Assembly: GCA_937864115.1 (NCBI GenBank) | Contig: CALMII010000019.1 | Coordinates: 186,001-250,000, forward strand | Origin: an uncultured Steroidobacter sp. | GTDB taxonomy: Bacteria > Pseudomonadota > Gammaproteobacteria > Steroidobacterales > Steroidobacteraceae | Direction: 5' to 3' | Length of the DNA stretch: 64,000 bases | In this document: one piece after another, positions 9,622 to 18,195 of the stretch | How the letters are laid out: each line of letters begins with the position of its first letter | Numbering within the stretch: position 1 is the first letter of the stretch | Notes under the pieces: generated by a model | The model's input: only the letters and a program-made list of their open reading frames with translations | What the model was told of the DNA's origin: nothing | Database searches by the model: none | Position numbers and translations under genes: made by a program

Positions 9622-11370
9622 TCATTTCTGCAACCTGAAGCTCACGCGCACGCGCACGGGCTGGGTCACTGCCGGATCGGCCGACGGACTCGGCGCATAT
9701 TCCCAGCGCTTCACTGCATTCATCGCGGCGCGCTCGAAGAACCGCCCGTTCTGCGCCTCATTGACCCGCACGCTCGCGACTTTGCCCGACGCCGCGACCG
9801 CCAGCGTCAGATCGACCCAGCCCTCGATGCCGTGTTCGAGCGCGTCGCGGGGAAAGTCGGGTTGCACCGCCTTCACCAGCTTCGGTTCCGCCGGCTCGAT
9901 GATTTTCTCCTCGATGATCTTCGCGGCGGGCGGCGGCGCCGGCACCGCGACGATGGGCGCCGACAAAGCAGCCCCTGCACCGTCTGCTTCGCGTGCAGGC
10001 GGCGCAGGCGGACCCATGTCGAGCGGATTCGCAGCGCCCGCGCGATTCGATGCGGCGACAGGAGCGATCGCAGGCATTGCTTCATCCGCCAACACCGGCG
10101 ATGCATCCGGCGCCTTCTTGCGCGCAGACGTTCTGCCTGCAACGACCACCGGCGCTGCTGTCGATCGGGCCTCCGGCACCGGCGGCGGCGACTGCAGCCG
10201 CGCCAGCTGACTCGCCTGCTCTTCGCGCAGTTCGCCGTCGAGCACCGCGAGGCGCCGATGGTCGGGGCTGATCCGGCGCAGCCGCTCGAGCGCAATGCCG
10301 GCTTCCGCGAGACGCCCGTCGATGATGGCGAGCTTCACGTCTTCGATCATGCGGTCGGCAATCGCGTCCATGCCCTGCCTCGCCTGCGCATTCATGGCAT
10401 CGAGCGACAGCACGACACCGTAGAAGTGCAGTGCGCTGCTTTCCGCCGGCTCGACGTAGCGACCGTTGTCGAGCGCCTGCTTCGCCGCTGCGAGATTGGT
10501 GGCGATCACCTGGCGTGAATCGATATCCGGCCTCCGCGATTGCATCGTCCACCACACCGCCGCGCCGACGATCAGCGCTGCGACTGCGGCGATCGACCAG
10601 ACAGGCCATCCAGGAATGAAGCGCGAGGGTGTCGACGCGGGTGTGGCCGGCCTCGCTCGCGGCTCGACCATGACCGACATTGCCGCCACGCGCGTGGGTT
10701 CCTGCGCGGATTCCACTGCAGACGCGGGTACCGCGATCGGCGACTCCGCCTTCGACAGCGCCGGCATCGGCACGACCACCGGTTCGCCGGAATGCTCGAC
10801 GGGAACTTCCGGCGGCGGCGCCGCGGGCTCGCGACGCGCGCGATACTTCAGCGACTGATATTCGCTGGCCGCCGAGCGGATCACGAGTCGCGCCAGCGAC
10901 GGCGTCACCGGCTTCAGCATGAAGCGTTCGACGACGGCCGACGACAGCAGCCCGATCAGCGCATTGTCATCGCCGCGGCTGCCGACGGCGATCGTGATCG
11001 TTGCGGGATCGTAAGTCCGCATCTGTCTGCCGATCTGTACCAGCGCCTGCTGCGTCAGTGCCTGGTCGGTGATGAGGATGCCGCAGTTTCCCGCCGCTGC
11101 CAGGTGCGTGGCCTCGTCCAGCGACGCGGCGATCGCGACAGGATGCTGCGTACCCGCCGCAGCCCGTATTGCCTCGCACAACGCGGGATCGGTCGTCAGC
11201 ACCGTGATCGCGATCGGCGCTGTCGCGACCGCCTGAAGGCGTGGCCCGGGTCGCTCCGGCGGGTGTTGACGACGCAACCTCGTATCGAACTCGGCGGTGT
11301 TCATGAGCTGGCTGGCACCCCGGATCCGCGACGTCCGTGTCGCGGGAGACATGAGCGGTGCGCGAACCAT
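9622..11370 (-). CDS. TonB-family protein with N-terminal receiver-like domain
   Basis: The C-terminus (LVKAVQPDFPRDALEHGIEGWVDL ... AMNAVKRWEYAPSPSADPAV ... VRVRVSFRLQK) is a TonB C-terminal domain, which contacts outer-membrane receptors. Upstream lie a Pro/Ala-rich linker, one transmembrane helix (WSIAAVAALIVGAAVWWTM, near residues 250-272) and a cytoplasmic domain at about residues 50-165. That domain reads like a CheY receiver: ITVLTTDPALCEAI, GILITD with a possible phospho-Asp, and FMLKPV with the receiver Lys. A classical TonB has only a short N-terminal helix. The start is uncertain: the ATG at 11370 is used, but 11304 (MNTAEFDTRL) is equally plausible and neither has a good ribosome site. 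No ExbBD genes are adjacent. Confidence 0.8.
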   Translation of the reverse strand: MVRAPLMSPATRTSRIRGASQLMNTAEFDTRLRRQHPPERPGPRLQAVATAPIAITVLTTDPALCEAIRAAAGTQHPVAIAASLDEATHLAAAGNCGILITDQALTQQALVQIGRQMRTYDPATITIAVGSRGDDNALIGLLSSAVVERFMLKPVTPSLARLVIRSAASEYQSLKYRARREPAAPPPEVPVEHSGEPVVVPMPALSKAESPIAVPASAVESAQEPTRVAAMSVMVEPRARPATPASTPSRFIPGWPVWSIAAVAALIVGAAVWWTMQSRRPDIDSRQVIATNLAAAKQALDNGRYVEPAESSALHFYGVVLSLDAMNAQARQGMDAIADRMIEDVKLAIIDGRLAEAGIALERLRRISPDHRRLAVLDGELREEQASQLARLQSPPPVPEARSTAAPVVVAGRTSARKKAPDASPVLADEAMPAIAPVAASNRAGAANPLDMGPPAPPAREADGAGAALSAPIVAVPAPPPAAKIIEEKIIEPAEPKLVKAVQPDFPRDALEHGIEGWVDLTLAVAASGKVASVRVNEAQNGRFFERAAMNAVKRWEYAPSPSADPAVTQPVRVRVSFRLQK

Positions 11371-11502
11371 AGTCCCGCCGGATTCGCCGGCAAACTGGCC
11401 TGAAGGCGTAAGAGGCAGCGTGCCGCGCCGGCATCCATCGCGTCACGACAGCGGCCGATATACTGCTGCACCGCATGAACCCGACCTCGTGAGCACCGCC
11501 CT

Positions 11503-13281
11503 TTGAGTCCCATCGACCGCTACCGCGACCGCCTGCAGCAGCACGAAACACGCATCGCCGGATTCGATCGCCTTCAGGATCGGCTCGGCCTGATCCGCAT
11601 CGTCCTGTTTCTGGCGACCGCCCTCACTGCATGGTGGCTGCTGAGCCGCGACACCCATTCACTGGGGTGGCTGTTGCTGCCCGCAACCGCCTTCGTCGCC
11701 GCCGTGATGCATCACGGACAGATCCGGCGACGCAGCACGCTGTCGCAGCGCGCCGCCGCGTTCTATCGCCTGGGCCTCGCGAGACTCGAAGACCGCTGGA
11801 TCGGCCAGGGCCGGCAGGGCGAGCGGTTCAACGACCCGCATCACGTCTATGCCGCCGATCTCGATCTGTTCGGGCGCGGCAGCCTGTTCGAACTGCTGTT
11901 CACGGGCCGCACGCGCATGGGCGAGGAATGTCTGGCCGGCTGGCTGCTCGCGCCGGCGCCGATTGCAGAGGTGCAGGCGCGGCAGGAAGCCGTCGCGGAG
12001 TTGCGCGAGCGTCTCGACCTGCGCGAGGACATCGCCGCCCTTGCCGCCGACGCGAATGTCGGCGTGCAGCCGCAGGCGCTGGTGCGATGGGCGGAGTCGC
12101 CGAATCTCCTGACGCGCCGCTGGCTGCTGCCCGCCGCCTTCGTCTTGCCGTTGCTCGCCATCGCGACCGCGGTCGCCTGGCATCGCTGGGGACTGATTTC
12201 TCCCCTGCTGCTGGTTCTGGTGCTCGAAGGCGGCGTCATCCGCCTGCTTCGCAGCGAATTGCAGCAGGCAATGCAGGGCACCGAGCAGGCCTTCGAGGAT
12301 CTGAAACTGCTGGCCGGCCTGATTGAGCGCATCGAACGCGAGCCCGTACGGTCGGCACGCATGAACGCGCTGCGACAGAAACTCTCGTCGCACGACGTCG
12401 CCGCGTCGGCCGCCATGTCGCGACTGGCGACGACCGTGCAATGGATCGAGTCGCGCCGGAATCCGCTGCTGCAGCTGCTCGGCCTGCCGCTGCTGTATCC
12501 GCTGCACGTCTCGCTGGCGGCGGAACGCTGGCGCGCCGATCACGGCAAGGCCGTGCGCGCCTGGCTCGAAGCGATCGGAGAGATCGAAGCGCTGCTGTGC
12601 CTCGCCACGTACAGCTTCGAGCATCCGGAAGATTCGCTGCCGCGATTCATCGAAGGCGCCGCAGGCGTCCGCGCCTCGCACCTCGGCCATCCGCTGCTTC
12701 CCGCAGCCCGCTGCATTCGCAACGATGTCGCCCTCGTCGCACCGACGCGCGTGCTGCTGATCAGCGGTTCCAACATGTCCGGCAAGAGCACGCTGCTGCG
12801 CACGATCGGCATCAACACCGTGCTGGCGATGACCGGCGCGCCGGTGCGTGCGGCAGCGTTCGAGCTGACGCCGCTGCAGGTCGGCGCCAGCATCCGCGTC
12901 AACGATTCGCTGCACGAAGGCAGCTCACGCTTCTACGCGGAGATCACGCGCCTGCGCCAGCTGCTCGAACTCACCCGGCAACCGTTGCCGCTGCTGTTCC
13001 TGCTGGATGAACTGTTGCAGGGAACGAACTCGCAGGACCGGCGCATCGGCGCGGCCGGCGTGCTGCACGGATTCCTCGACCGCGGCGCCATCGGCCTGAT
13101 CAGCACCCACGATCTGGCGCTGATGGACATCGATGCCGATCACGCCGGACGACTGCGCAACATGCATTTCCAGGATGAGCTGGTGGATGGACGGATGAAG
13201 TTCGATTACACGCTGCGCGAGGGTGTGGTGACGCGCAGCAATGGTGTGGAGTTGATGCGATCGATCGGATTGGAGGTGTAG
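11503..13281 (+). CDS. Membrane-anchored MutS-like ATPase, 592 aa
   Basis: The C-terminal half carries a MutS-type ATPase: Walker A GSNMSGKST at about 421-429, the P-loop follow-on LLRTIGINTVLAMTGAPV, DSLHEGSSRFYAEITRLRQ, Walker B LLFLLDELLQGTNS and the STHD motif. The N-terminal mismatch-binding domain of MutS is absent. Instead there are two hydrophobic segments at the N-terminus (IRIVLFLATALTAWWLL; LGWLLLPATAFVAAVM) and another pair near residues 205-240. Such proteins form an uncharacterised MutS-related family, so a role in mismatch repair should not be assumed. The start appears to be TTG at 11503; no ATG in this frame lies nearby and the ribosome site is weak. Confidence 0.82.
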   Translation: MSPIDRYRDRLQQHETRIAGFDRLQDRLGLIRIVLFLATALTAWWLLSRDTHSLGWLLLPATAFVAAVMHHGQIRRRSTLSQRAAAFYRLGLARLEDRWIGQGRQGERFNDPHHVYAADLDLFGRGSLFELLFTGRTRMGEECLAGWLLAPAPIAEVQARQEAVAELRERLDLREDIAALAADANVGVQPQALVRWAESPNLLTRRWLLPAAFVLPLLAIATAVAWHRWGLISPLLLVLVLEGGVIRLLRSELQQAMQGTEQAFEDLKLLAGLIERIEREPVRSARMNALRQKLSSHDVAASAAMSRLATTVQWIESRRNPLLQLLGLPLLYPLHVSLAAERWRADHGKAVRAWLEAIGEIEALLCLATYSFEHPEDSLPRFIEGAAGVRASHLGHPLLPAARCIRNDVALVAPTRVLLISGSNMSGKSTLLRTIGINTVLAMTGAPVRAAAFELTPLQVGASIRVNDSLHEGSSRFYAEITRLRQLLELTRQPLPLLFLLDELLQGTNSQDRRIGAAGVLHGFLDRGAIGLISTHDLALMDIDADHAGRLRNMHFQDELVDGRMKFDYTLREGVVTRSNGVELMRSIGLEV

Positions 13282-13294
13282 GGCTTCTGTCTTC

Positions 13295-13352
13295 CTGTAG
13301 GTCAGGCTTCAGCCTGACATTCCCAAGAGTCAGGCTGAAGCCTGACCTACAG
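13295..13352. repeat. REP pair: class A forward (13295-13318) and class A inverted (13329-13352)
   Basis: Two class-A units face each other across a 10-bp spacer between convergent genes. The inverted copy overlaps the stop codon and last six residues (VGQASA) of the ACP phosphodiesterase gene. Confidence 0.92.
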
Positions 13353-13938
13353 GAAGACAGCCGGCCACATGTTCCTGCAACTGCGGAAAGAACTCGGCGA
13401 AGTCCGCCGTGAGCCCCGCCTCTTCCGCGACCAGCAACGGAATGCTCGCCGGCAGATCGAAGGAACGTTTCCACCGCTGCGTCAGATACGTCGAGATACG
13501 CCGCAACGCATGCTCGACACCGGCAAGCTCACGATAGGACCCCAGCAGATCGAGACGCACGATGCGCTCGAGCGTGAGCTTGGCATCGGGCGGCAGCGGC
13601 AGCGTCGTGACGCTCGCGCCGGCATAGAACTCATCGACGAAGGCCCGCAGCGGCTGCGATGAGTAGTGCTGCCACCGGTTCGCCAGCAGGTAGTCGTAGA
13701 AAACATCGATCAGCACGCCGCTGAAGCGGCGGTACTCCGCAGGCACGCGCTCGCGGCTGCGTCGCACCAGCGGATGCGAATCGGTAAAGGCGTCGATGGC
13801 TTTGTGGCAGGCGGCGCCGCGCAGAAACTCCTCGCTCATGCCGGCGCGGTCCGCTCCGCGCACCAGATCCGCGAGCAGATTCCCGAGACGGAAATCGATG
13901 TTCGGTTCCGACAGCAGGGTGTGCGCGAGCCAGTTCAT
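13330..13938 (-). CDS. acpH: Acyl-carrier-protein phosphodiesterase-like protein (AcpH/DUF479), 202 aa
   Basis: AcpH removes the 4'-phosphopantetheine group from acyl carrier protein. Family features: MNWLAHTLLSEPNIDFRLGNLLADLVRG at the start, then GAACHKAIDAFTDSHPLVRRSRERV and LIDVFYDYLLANRW, an HD-like all-helical protein. Length is normal (about 195 aa in enterobacteria). The last six codons and the stop lie inside a class-A REP, so the native C-terminus has been replaced or extended by repeat sequence. The functional core ends before it, so activity is probably kept. Confidence 0.88.
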   Translation of the reverse strand: MNWLAHTLLSEPNIDFRLGNLLADLVRGADRAGMSEEFLRGAACHKAIDAFTDSHPLVRRSRERVPAEYRRFSGVLIDVFYDYLLANRWQHYSSQPLRAFVDEFYAGASVTTLPLPPDAKLTLERIVRLDLLGSYRELAGVEHALRRISTYLTQRWKRSFDLPASIPLLVAEEAGLTADFAEFFPQLQEHVAGCLPVGQASA

Positions 13939-14184
13939 CGACTGATTCCGGAATTCGCTGACAAGGCGCTCATATCTGTTCCCGCAGTGGCGATGCGTCG
14001 AATGCTAGCAGCGGTTCCGAAGAAAAGTTGATTGCGGTTAGCAACGAGTCACAACGGACGCGCCGCGTAACAACGCAGTCATCGCTGATCGCAGGCACGC
14101 ATGAGCACATGCATACGCGCGCTTTGGATATGCCGGGCACGCCGCGATACTGCAGTTCCTGGCACACGCAACTGGACGCACTTC

Positions 14185-15297
14185 ATGACACATCGGAACG
14201 GTCGGGTGATCGAACACCCGGAGGCCGGCCAGGGGAACGAATCGATACGGGCCAAAGCCGTCATCTTCAACGATCCCAGGTCGCAGGCGGTTCTGCAGCA
14301 GATCGATCGCGTCGCCCGCGCCGATGCGCCGGTGCTCATCATCGGCGAGACGGGCACGGGCAAGGAACTCGTCGCCCGCCATCTGCACGCGCAGAGCGGC
14401 CGTTCGGGACCGTTCGTGGCGGTCAATTGCGGCGCCGTCATCCAGTCGCTGGCGGAAAGCGAACTGTTCGGTCACCAGGCCGGTTCGTTCACCGGCGCGA
14501 ACGACACGCGCGCGGGCTGGTTCGAGGCCGCGAACGGCGGCACGCTGTTTCTCGACGAGATCGGCGATCTGTCGCCGTCGCTGCAGGTAAAACTGCTGCG
14601 TGTCCTGCAGGAACGCGAGGTCGTGCGCGTCGGTTCGCGCAAGCCCATCGCCATCGACGTGCGGCTGGTCGCCGCGACCAACGTGGATCTCGCCGAAGCG
14701 GTGGCGAACGGCCGCTTCCGCCTCGATCTGTTCTATCGCCTCAACGTCGTCACGCTCGACCTGCCGCCGTTGCGCGAACGGCCGGGCGACATCCTGCCGC
14801 TGGTCGAGCATTTCCTCGCCCTCTATGCGCGTCGATTGAATGTCGACGCGGCGACGCTGTCGCCGGACGCGATCCGCACGCTGCAGCAGTATTCCTGGCC
14901 GGGCAACATCCGCGAACTCGAGAACGTGATTCATGCCGCGCTGCTGCTGGCATCGAACGGCGAGATACGCACGCGGGACCTGCGATTCAGCACCCTGGCC
15001 ACCGGCTCGGGCGATGCCGGCACCGCGCCGCTCGACGTCATCACGGCACAGCTGCAGCGGCTGTTCTCCGATCCGCCGACCCACCTGCACCAGCAGCTGG
15101 AAGAACTGACGGTACGGCGGGCCTTCGCCTACTGCGGCAACAACCAGGTCCAGACCGCGCGGCTGCTCGGGATTTCGCGCAATGTGCTGCGGACGCTGCT
15201 GAAGCGTTTCGGACTGATCGCCGCCGAAGCGGACCCGAGCGGCTTCGACGAACTGGACTCGCTCGACGACGACGAATCCGTCCCTGCCATGAACTAG
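14185..15297 (+). CDS. PspF-like sigma-54-dependent activator, 370 aa
   Basis: AAA+ enhancer-binding protein that remodels sigma-54 RNA polymerase. It lacks an N-terminal sensory domain. The AAA+ core begins at about residue 25 with Walker A GETGTGKE, the sigma-54-contacting GAFTGA loop as GSFTGA, Walker [13 protein letters not shown], and [26 protein letters not shown] Fis-type helix-turn-helix ends the protein ([25 protein letters not shown]). The start chosen is MTHRNG, because the upstream 28 codons look non-coding. Without a regulatory domain it is presumably controlled by a partner protein, as PspF is by PspA, but no psp genes are adjacent. The CHRD protein follows 77 bp downstream. Confidence 0.9.
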   Translation: MTHRNGRVIEHPEAGQGNESIRAKAVIFNDPRSQAVLQQIDRVARADAPVLIIGETGTGKELVARHLHAQSGRSGPFVAVNCGAVIQSLAESELFGHQAGSFTGANDTRAGWFEAANGGTLFLDEIGDLSPSLQVKLLRVLQEREVVRVGSRKPIAIDVRLVAATNVDLAEAVANGRFRLDLFYRLNVVTLDLPPLRERPGDILPLVEHFLALYARRLNVDAATLSPDAIRTLQQYSWPGNIRELENVIHAALLLASNGEIRTRDLRFSTLATGSGDAGTAPLDVITAQLQRLFSDPPTHLHQQLEELTVRRAFAYCGNNQVQTARLLGISRNVLRTLLKRFGLIAAEADPSGFDELDSLDDDESVPAMN

Positions 15298-15303
15298 AAC
15301 GTG

Positions 15304-15324
15304 CGCTGCGCCGCCAGCGCAGCG
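15304..15324 (+). other. GC-rich hairpin between the activator and CHRD genes
   Basis: CGCTGCGC / GCGCAGCG forms an 8-bp perfect stem with a 5-nt loop just after the activator stop. No T-run follows, so a weak terminator or mRNA 3'-end stabiliser is more likely than a strong terminator. Confidence 0.4.
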
Positions 15325-15374
15325 TGCCTTGCCGATTCCTCAACACCACTCCAACACAGGAGACTTCGATACTC

Positions 15375-15788
15375 ATGTCGCGAATTCATCGCTCGATGCT
15401 ATTGCTCGCACTCACCGGCGCTACCGTCTCGTCAGCGTGGGCCGCAGATACCCACGTGAAACTGAGCGGCCAAGAAGAAACGCCGCCGGTCACGACTGCC
15501 GCGACCGGCACGGCAACGATTTCCGTAGCTGCCGACAAGAAAGTTTCCGGCGTCGTGAAGACGACGGGCGTGGACGGCACCGCCGCCCACATTCACGCCG
15601 GCGGTCCCGGCGAGAAAGGCCCGCCGGTGATCACGCTCGAGAAAGGCGAGAACGGCGCGTGGAAAGTTCCGGCCGATGCCGTACTGAACGACGAACAGTA
15701 CGCCGCGTACCAGGCCGGCAAGCTCTACATCAACATCCACAGCGCCGCCAACAAGGGCGGCGAGATCCGCGGCCAGATCAAGCCGTGA
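15375..15788 (+). CDS. Secreted CHRD-domain protein, 137 aa
   Basis: A signal peptide (MSRIHRSMLLLALTGATVSSAWA) is followed by one CHRD domain: VKLSGQEETPPVTTAATGTATISV, GTAAHIHAGGPGEKGPPVI and LYINIHSAANKGGEIRGQI. CHRD domains occur in chordin and in many bacterial secreted proteins of unknown biochemical role. AGGAGA precedes the ATG by 11 nt. It may form a transcript with the upstream activator. No function can be assigned. Confidence 0.9.
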   Translation: MSRIHRSMLLLALTGATVSSAWAADTHVKLSGQEETPPVTTAATGTATISVAADKKVSGVVKTTGVDGTAAHIHAGGPGEKGPPVITLEKGENGAWKVPADAVLNDEQYAAYQAGKLYINIHSAANKGGEIRGQIKP

Positions 15789-15794
15789 TCGTCC

Positions 15795-15824
15795 GGCTGG
15801 CTGCGCGCCGCGGCGCAGCCAGCC
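15795..15824. terminator. Bidirectional stem-loop terminator
   Basis: A perfect 12-bp stem GGCTGGCTGCGC / GCGCAGCCAGCC with a 6-nt loop lies between the convergent CHRD and SMP-30 genes, followed by ATTTCTCCTTACTT. Position and strength suggest a shared terminator, although the U-tract is imperfect. Confidence 0.65.
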
Positions 15825-15832
15825 ATTTCTCC

Positions 15833-16774
15833 TTACTTCGCGCGCGTCTTCGGACCCTCTGCGAGCAACGCGATGCGATACGCCGCACCGCGGCCGACGA
15901 CATACAGCGTCTTGCGGTCCTTGCCGGCGAACGCAAGGTTCTGCGGCGCCTTCGGCAGCGGAATCACGCCGAGCGCAGCACCCTTCGAACTGAAGATCTG
16001 GATGCCTTCGCTCGAGGCCACATACAGCCGGCCCTGCGCATCGACGGCGAGTCCGTCGGCGCCACTGCTCCAGCCGTTCTCGGTCTGCTTGAAGCCGGCG
16101 AGCTTCGCGAAATTGCGGCGCTTGCTGGCCGTGCCGTCCGCGGCGACGTCATACGCAAAGATGTACTCGCCCGCGGTGTTCGCGACATACAGGGTTTTCT
16201 CGTCCGGACTGAGCTGGATGCCATTGGGGCGTGCGATGCTCGTGTCGATCTGCGACAGCTTGCCGGCGGGTGAACGGTAGTACACCGCGGTCGGCACGGG
16301 CGGCTGACCGGCTGCAGGCCGCGCGCCCGGATCGGTGAAGTAGATGCCGCCCTTGGTGTCGGCTACGAGATCGTTGGGACGGTTCAGCGGCTTGCCTGCG
16401 AAACCATCCACCAGCGTCGCCGCGCGGTCGGCGGGATACACGATGCCGATCGAGGGCTTGCCCGTCTGCACGGACACGATGTCGCCGTTCTTCAGACGCG
16501 CAAGGCCGTTCGAGCCGTTGCTGTTCTCCAGGAACGTGCTGATGGAACCGTCTGGTGCGATGCGGGTGATGCGGTTCGCCTGCGTCTCGGTGAAGACGAG
16601 ACTGCCGTCCGGCAACCCGAGCGGTCCTTCGGTGCCTTCGAATCCGTCACGGATGAACTCGATCTTCGTGCCGGCGGCGACGACGCCGTCGATGGCAGGC
16701 GTCTTGAGATCGACGTCGGCGTGTGCCGCGCTGAACAGGGTCAGCGAGGCGAGAGTCGTTGCAATGCGTTTCAT
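15833..16774 (-). CDS. Exported SMP-30/gluconolactonase-like beta-propeller, 313 aa
   Basis: Six-bladed propeller related to SMP-30 gluconolactonases and strictosidine-synthase-like hydrolases. A signal peptide (MKRIATTLASLTLFSAAHA) precedes the metal-site motifs: EGTEGPLGLPDGSLVFTE with the ligand Glu, NRPNDLVADTKGGIYFTDPG with Asn, and WSSGADGLAVDAQGRLYVASSEGI with Asp. The start is MKRIA, since GGAGACGACC sits immediately upstream; the in-frame ATG at 16789 has no site. A sugar lactone is the likely substrate and would fit the sugar-acid theme of the window (inference). Confidence 0.88.
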   Translation of the reverse strand: MKRIATTLASLTLFSAAHADVDLKTPAIDGVVAAGTKIEFIRDGFEGTEGPLGLPDGSLVFTETQANRITRIAPDGSISTFLENSNGSNGLARLKNGDIVSVQTGKPSIGIVYPADRAATLVDGFAGKPLNRPNDLVADTKGGIYFTDPGARPAAGQPPVPTAVYYRSPAGKLSQIDTSIARPNGIQLSPDEKTLYVANTAGEYIFAYDVAADGTASKRRNFAKLAGFKQTENGWSSGADGLAVDAQGRLYVASSEGIQIFSSKGAALGVIPLPKAPQNLAFAGKDRKTLYVVGRGAAYRIALLAEGPKTRAK

Positions 16775-16826
16775 GGTCGTCTCCTGCAAAGTTTGATGAT
16801 TCGTTCTCCCCTCTTCTTCTTTCTTC

Positions 16827-16915
16827 CTGTGGGGCCGGCTTCAGCCGGCCTTCTGAAGAAGTCAGGCTGAAGCCTGACCTACAGGAAGAAGGCCGGCTTG
16901 AAGCCGGCACCACAG
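16827..16915. repeat. REP triplet: B (16827-16850), A inverted (16861-16884), B variant (16891-16915)
   Basis: The third unit has a loop one base longer than usual (GGCCGGCTTGAAGCCGGC) and ends ACCACAG. The cluster fills the spacer between the SMP-30 gene and the cytochrome c' gene. Confidence 0.9.
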
Positions 16916-16945
16916 GCAGAGAAGAGAAGAAGACCTGCGCTTCGC

Positions 16946-17407
16946 TCAGTCGCGCTGCCTGAAGCTGTTGTGACAACCCTTGCAGGTCTCGCTCAACTTG
17001 CCGAACTGGGCCTTGATGGCAGCGAGGTCGCCACCCTGCGCAATGCGTGCGAGATCGTTGGCGGCCGTGTTGAACTCGATCGCGAGGCGCCGCGCTTCGT
17101 CGGGCTGCTTGAAGAACTCCGGCTTGAGCTGCGTCGGCTTCCAGCCGGTACCCTGATCCGTACCCGCGCCGTACAGCGCGCCGAGTCCCGAGTTCGCCAC
17201 TGCCGCGATGGCGTTCGCGGCGGCAATCACCTGTTCCTTGTTGTAGGTCGCCGGCTGATCGACGACCTGCTTCTTGATCTTCCCGGTATTCCAGCTGATG
17301 AAGGAATACGCAGACTGGCGGAAACGGATCTGGTCCTCGATGGGACCGGCGGCGGCAACGGTGGTGACGGCGGCGAGCGAGATGGCAAGCAGGAATGTTC
17401 GGTTCAT
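16946..17407 (-). CDS. Cytochrome c'-type (class II c-type cytochrome), 153 aa
   Basis: Periplasmic four-helix-bundle haem protein. The signal peptide is MNRTFLLAISLAAVTTVAAAG. The mature protein begins with the helical RFRQSAYSFISWNTGKIKKQV typical of cytochrome c', and the single haem-binding CKGCH is close to the C-terminus as in the family. It is the last gene of a leftward redox cluster with cytochrome b561, peroxiredoxin and a second cytochrome c'-like gene. Electron transfer from b561 or a gas-binding role are both possible. Confidence 0.9.
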   Translation of the reverse strand: MNRTFLLAISLAAVTTVAAAGPIEDQIRFRQSAYSFISWNTGKIKKQVVDQPATYNKEQVIAAANAIAAVANSGLGALYGAGTDQGTGWKPTQLKPEFFKQPDEARRLAIEFNTAANDLARIAQGGDLAAIKAQFGKLSETCKGCHNSFRQRD

Positions 17408-17433
17408 GATCGGGATGTGAAGGAGGAAGGGAA

Positions 17434-18195
17434 CTACCAGTCCGCCGTCGCTGCGGCAGGCACGGCGACTTCAGCGTGAGATGCAGCCGGTGCACGGAAC
17501 ACCAGCCATGAAGCTGTCGCCGCAATCGCAACAGCAGCGACGAATCGCCATCCGAGATGCTTCGTGGTTGCCGCCGACTCGGTGTTCACTGCGACCTTGC
17601 TGCCCGTGATCATCGGCGTCACAAGATTCGAACGGCGCACCAGCAGATAGAAGATGATCGCCAGCACGTGCAGGCCGATGAAGCCGGCAAGCACGTAGAA
17701 GATCTGTTCGTGCCAGCCGGTAAGCGCATCGCTCGTGCTCTTGCCGACCGACGCGGACAACGGCCCGGCAAAAGCGATGTCGTCGTTGGCGTAGAGACCG
17801 GTCGCGACCTGCGCGGCCACCAGCGCCAGCAGCGCGATGACGGAGAGCGCGCCGAGCGGATTGTGTCCGCGCCCCTGCCAGCGACCGCGCAGGTAGGCAA
17901 CGAGGCGCGACGGCGTCGGAAAGAAATTCCGGAAGCGCGCCGTCGGCGTGCCGATGAATCCCCAGATCAGCCGGAACACCAGCAGCGCCAGCACGAAGGC
18001 GCCGATCCTGCCGTGCCAGTCGGCCCAGTTGCTGCCGCCGAACTCGGCGGTCACGTAGGCGGCGGCGATCGACAGCACCAGCGTCCAGTGGAACAGCCGC
18101 ACGGGCAGATCCCAGACCTGCACCGTGCGCGCGGAAACCTTCGACGCGCGCGCAGCGTCGGCGGCGATGGCTGTTTCTGCCGGGACGGCGCTCAC
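17434..18195 (-). CDS. Cytochrome b561-family membrane protein, 253 aa
   Basis: Di-haem membrane cytochrome of the prokaryotic b561/NiFe-hydrogenase b subunit type. Four main transmembrane helices carry the expected histidines: LPVRLFHWTLVLSIAAAY, NWADWHGRIGAFVLAL, TGWHEQIFYVLAGF and FIGLHVLAIIFYLL. A fifth C-terminal helix (FVAAVAIAATASWLVF) is followed by a periplasmic Ala-rich tail. The start is GTG at 18195, overlapping the peroxiredoxin stop (GTGA), so the two are translationally coupled. It probably passes quinol electrons to the flanking cytochrome c' proteins (inference). Confidence 0.88.
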   Translation of the reverse strand: MSAVPAETAIAADAARASKVSARTVQVWDLPVRLFHWTLVLSIAAAYVTAEFGGSNWADWHGRIGAFVLALLVFRLIWGFIGTPTARFRNFFPTPSRLVAYLRGRWQGRGHNPLGALSVIALLALVAAQVATGLYANDDIAFAGPLSASVGKSTSDALTGWHEQIFYVLAGFIGLHVLAIIFYLLVRRSNLVTPMITGSKVAVNTESAATTKHLGWRFVAAVAIAATASWLVFRAPAASHAEVAVPAAATADW

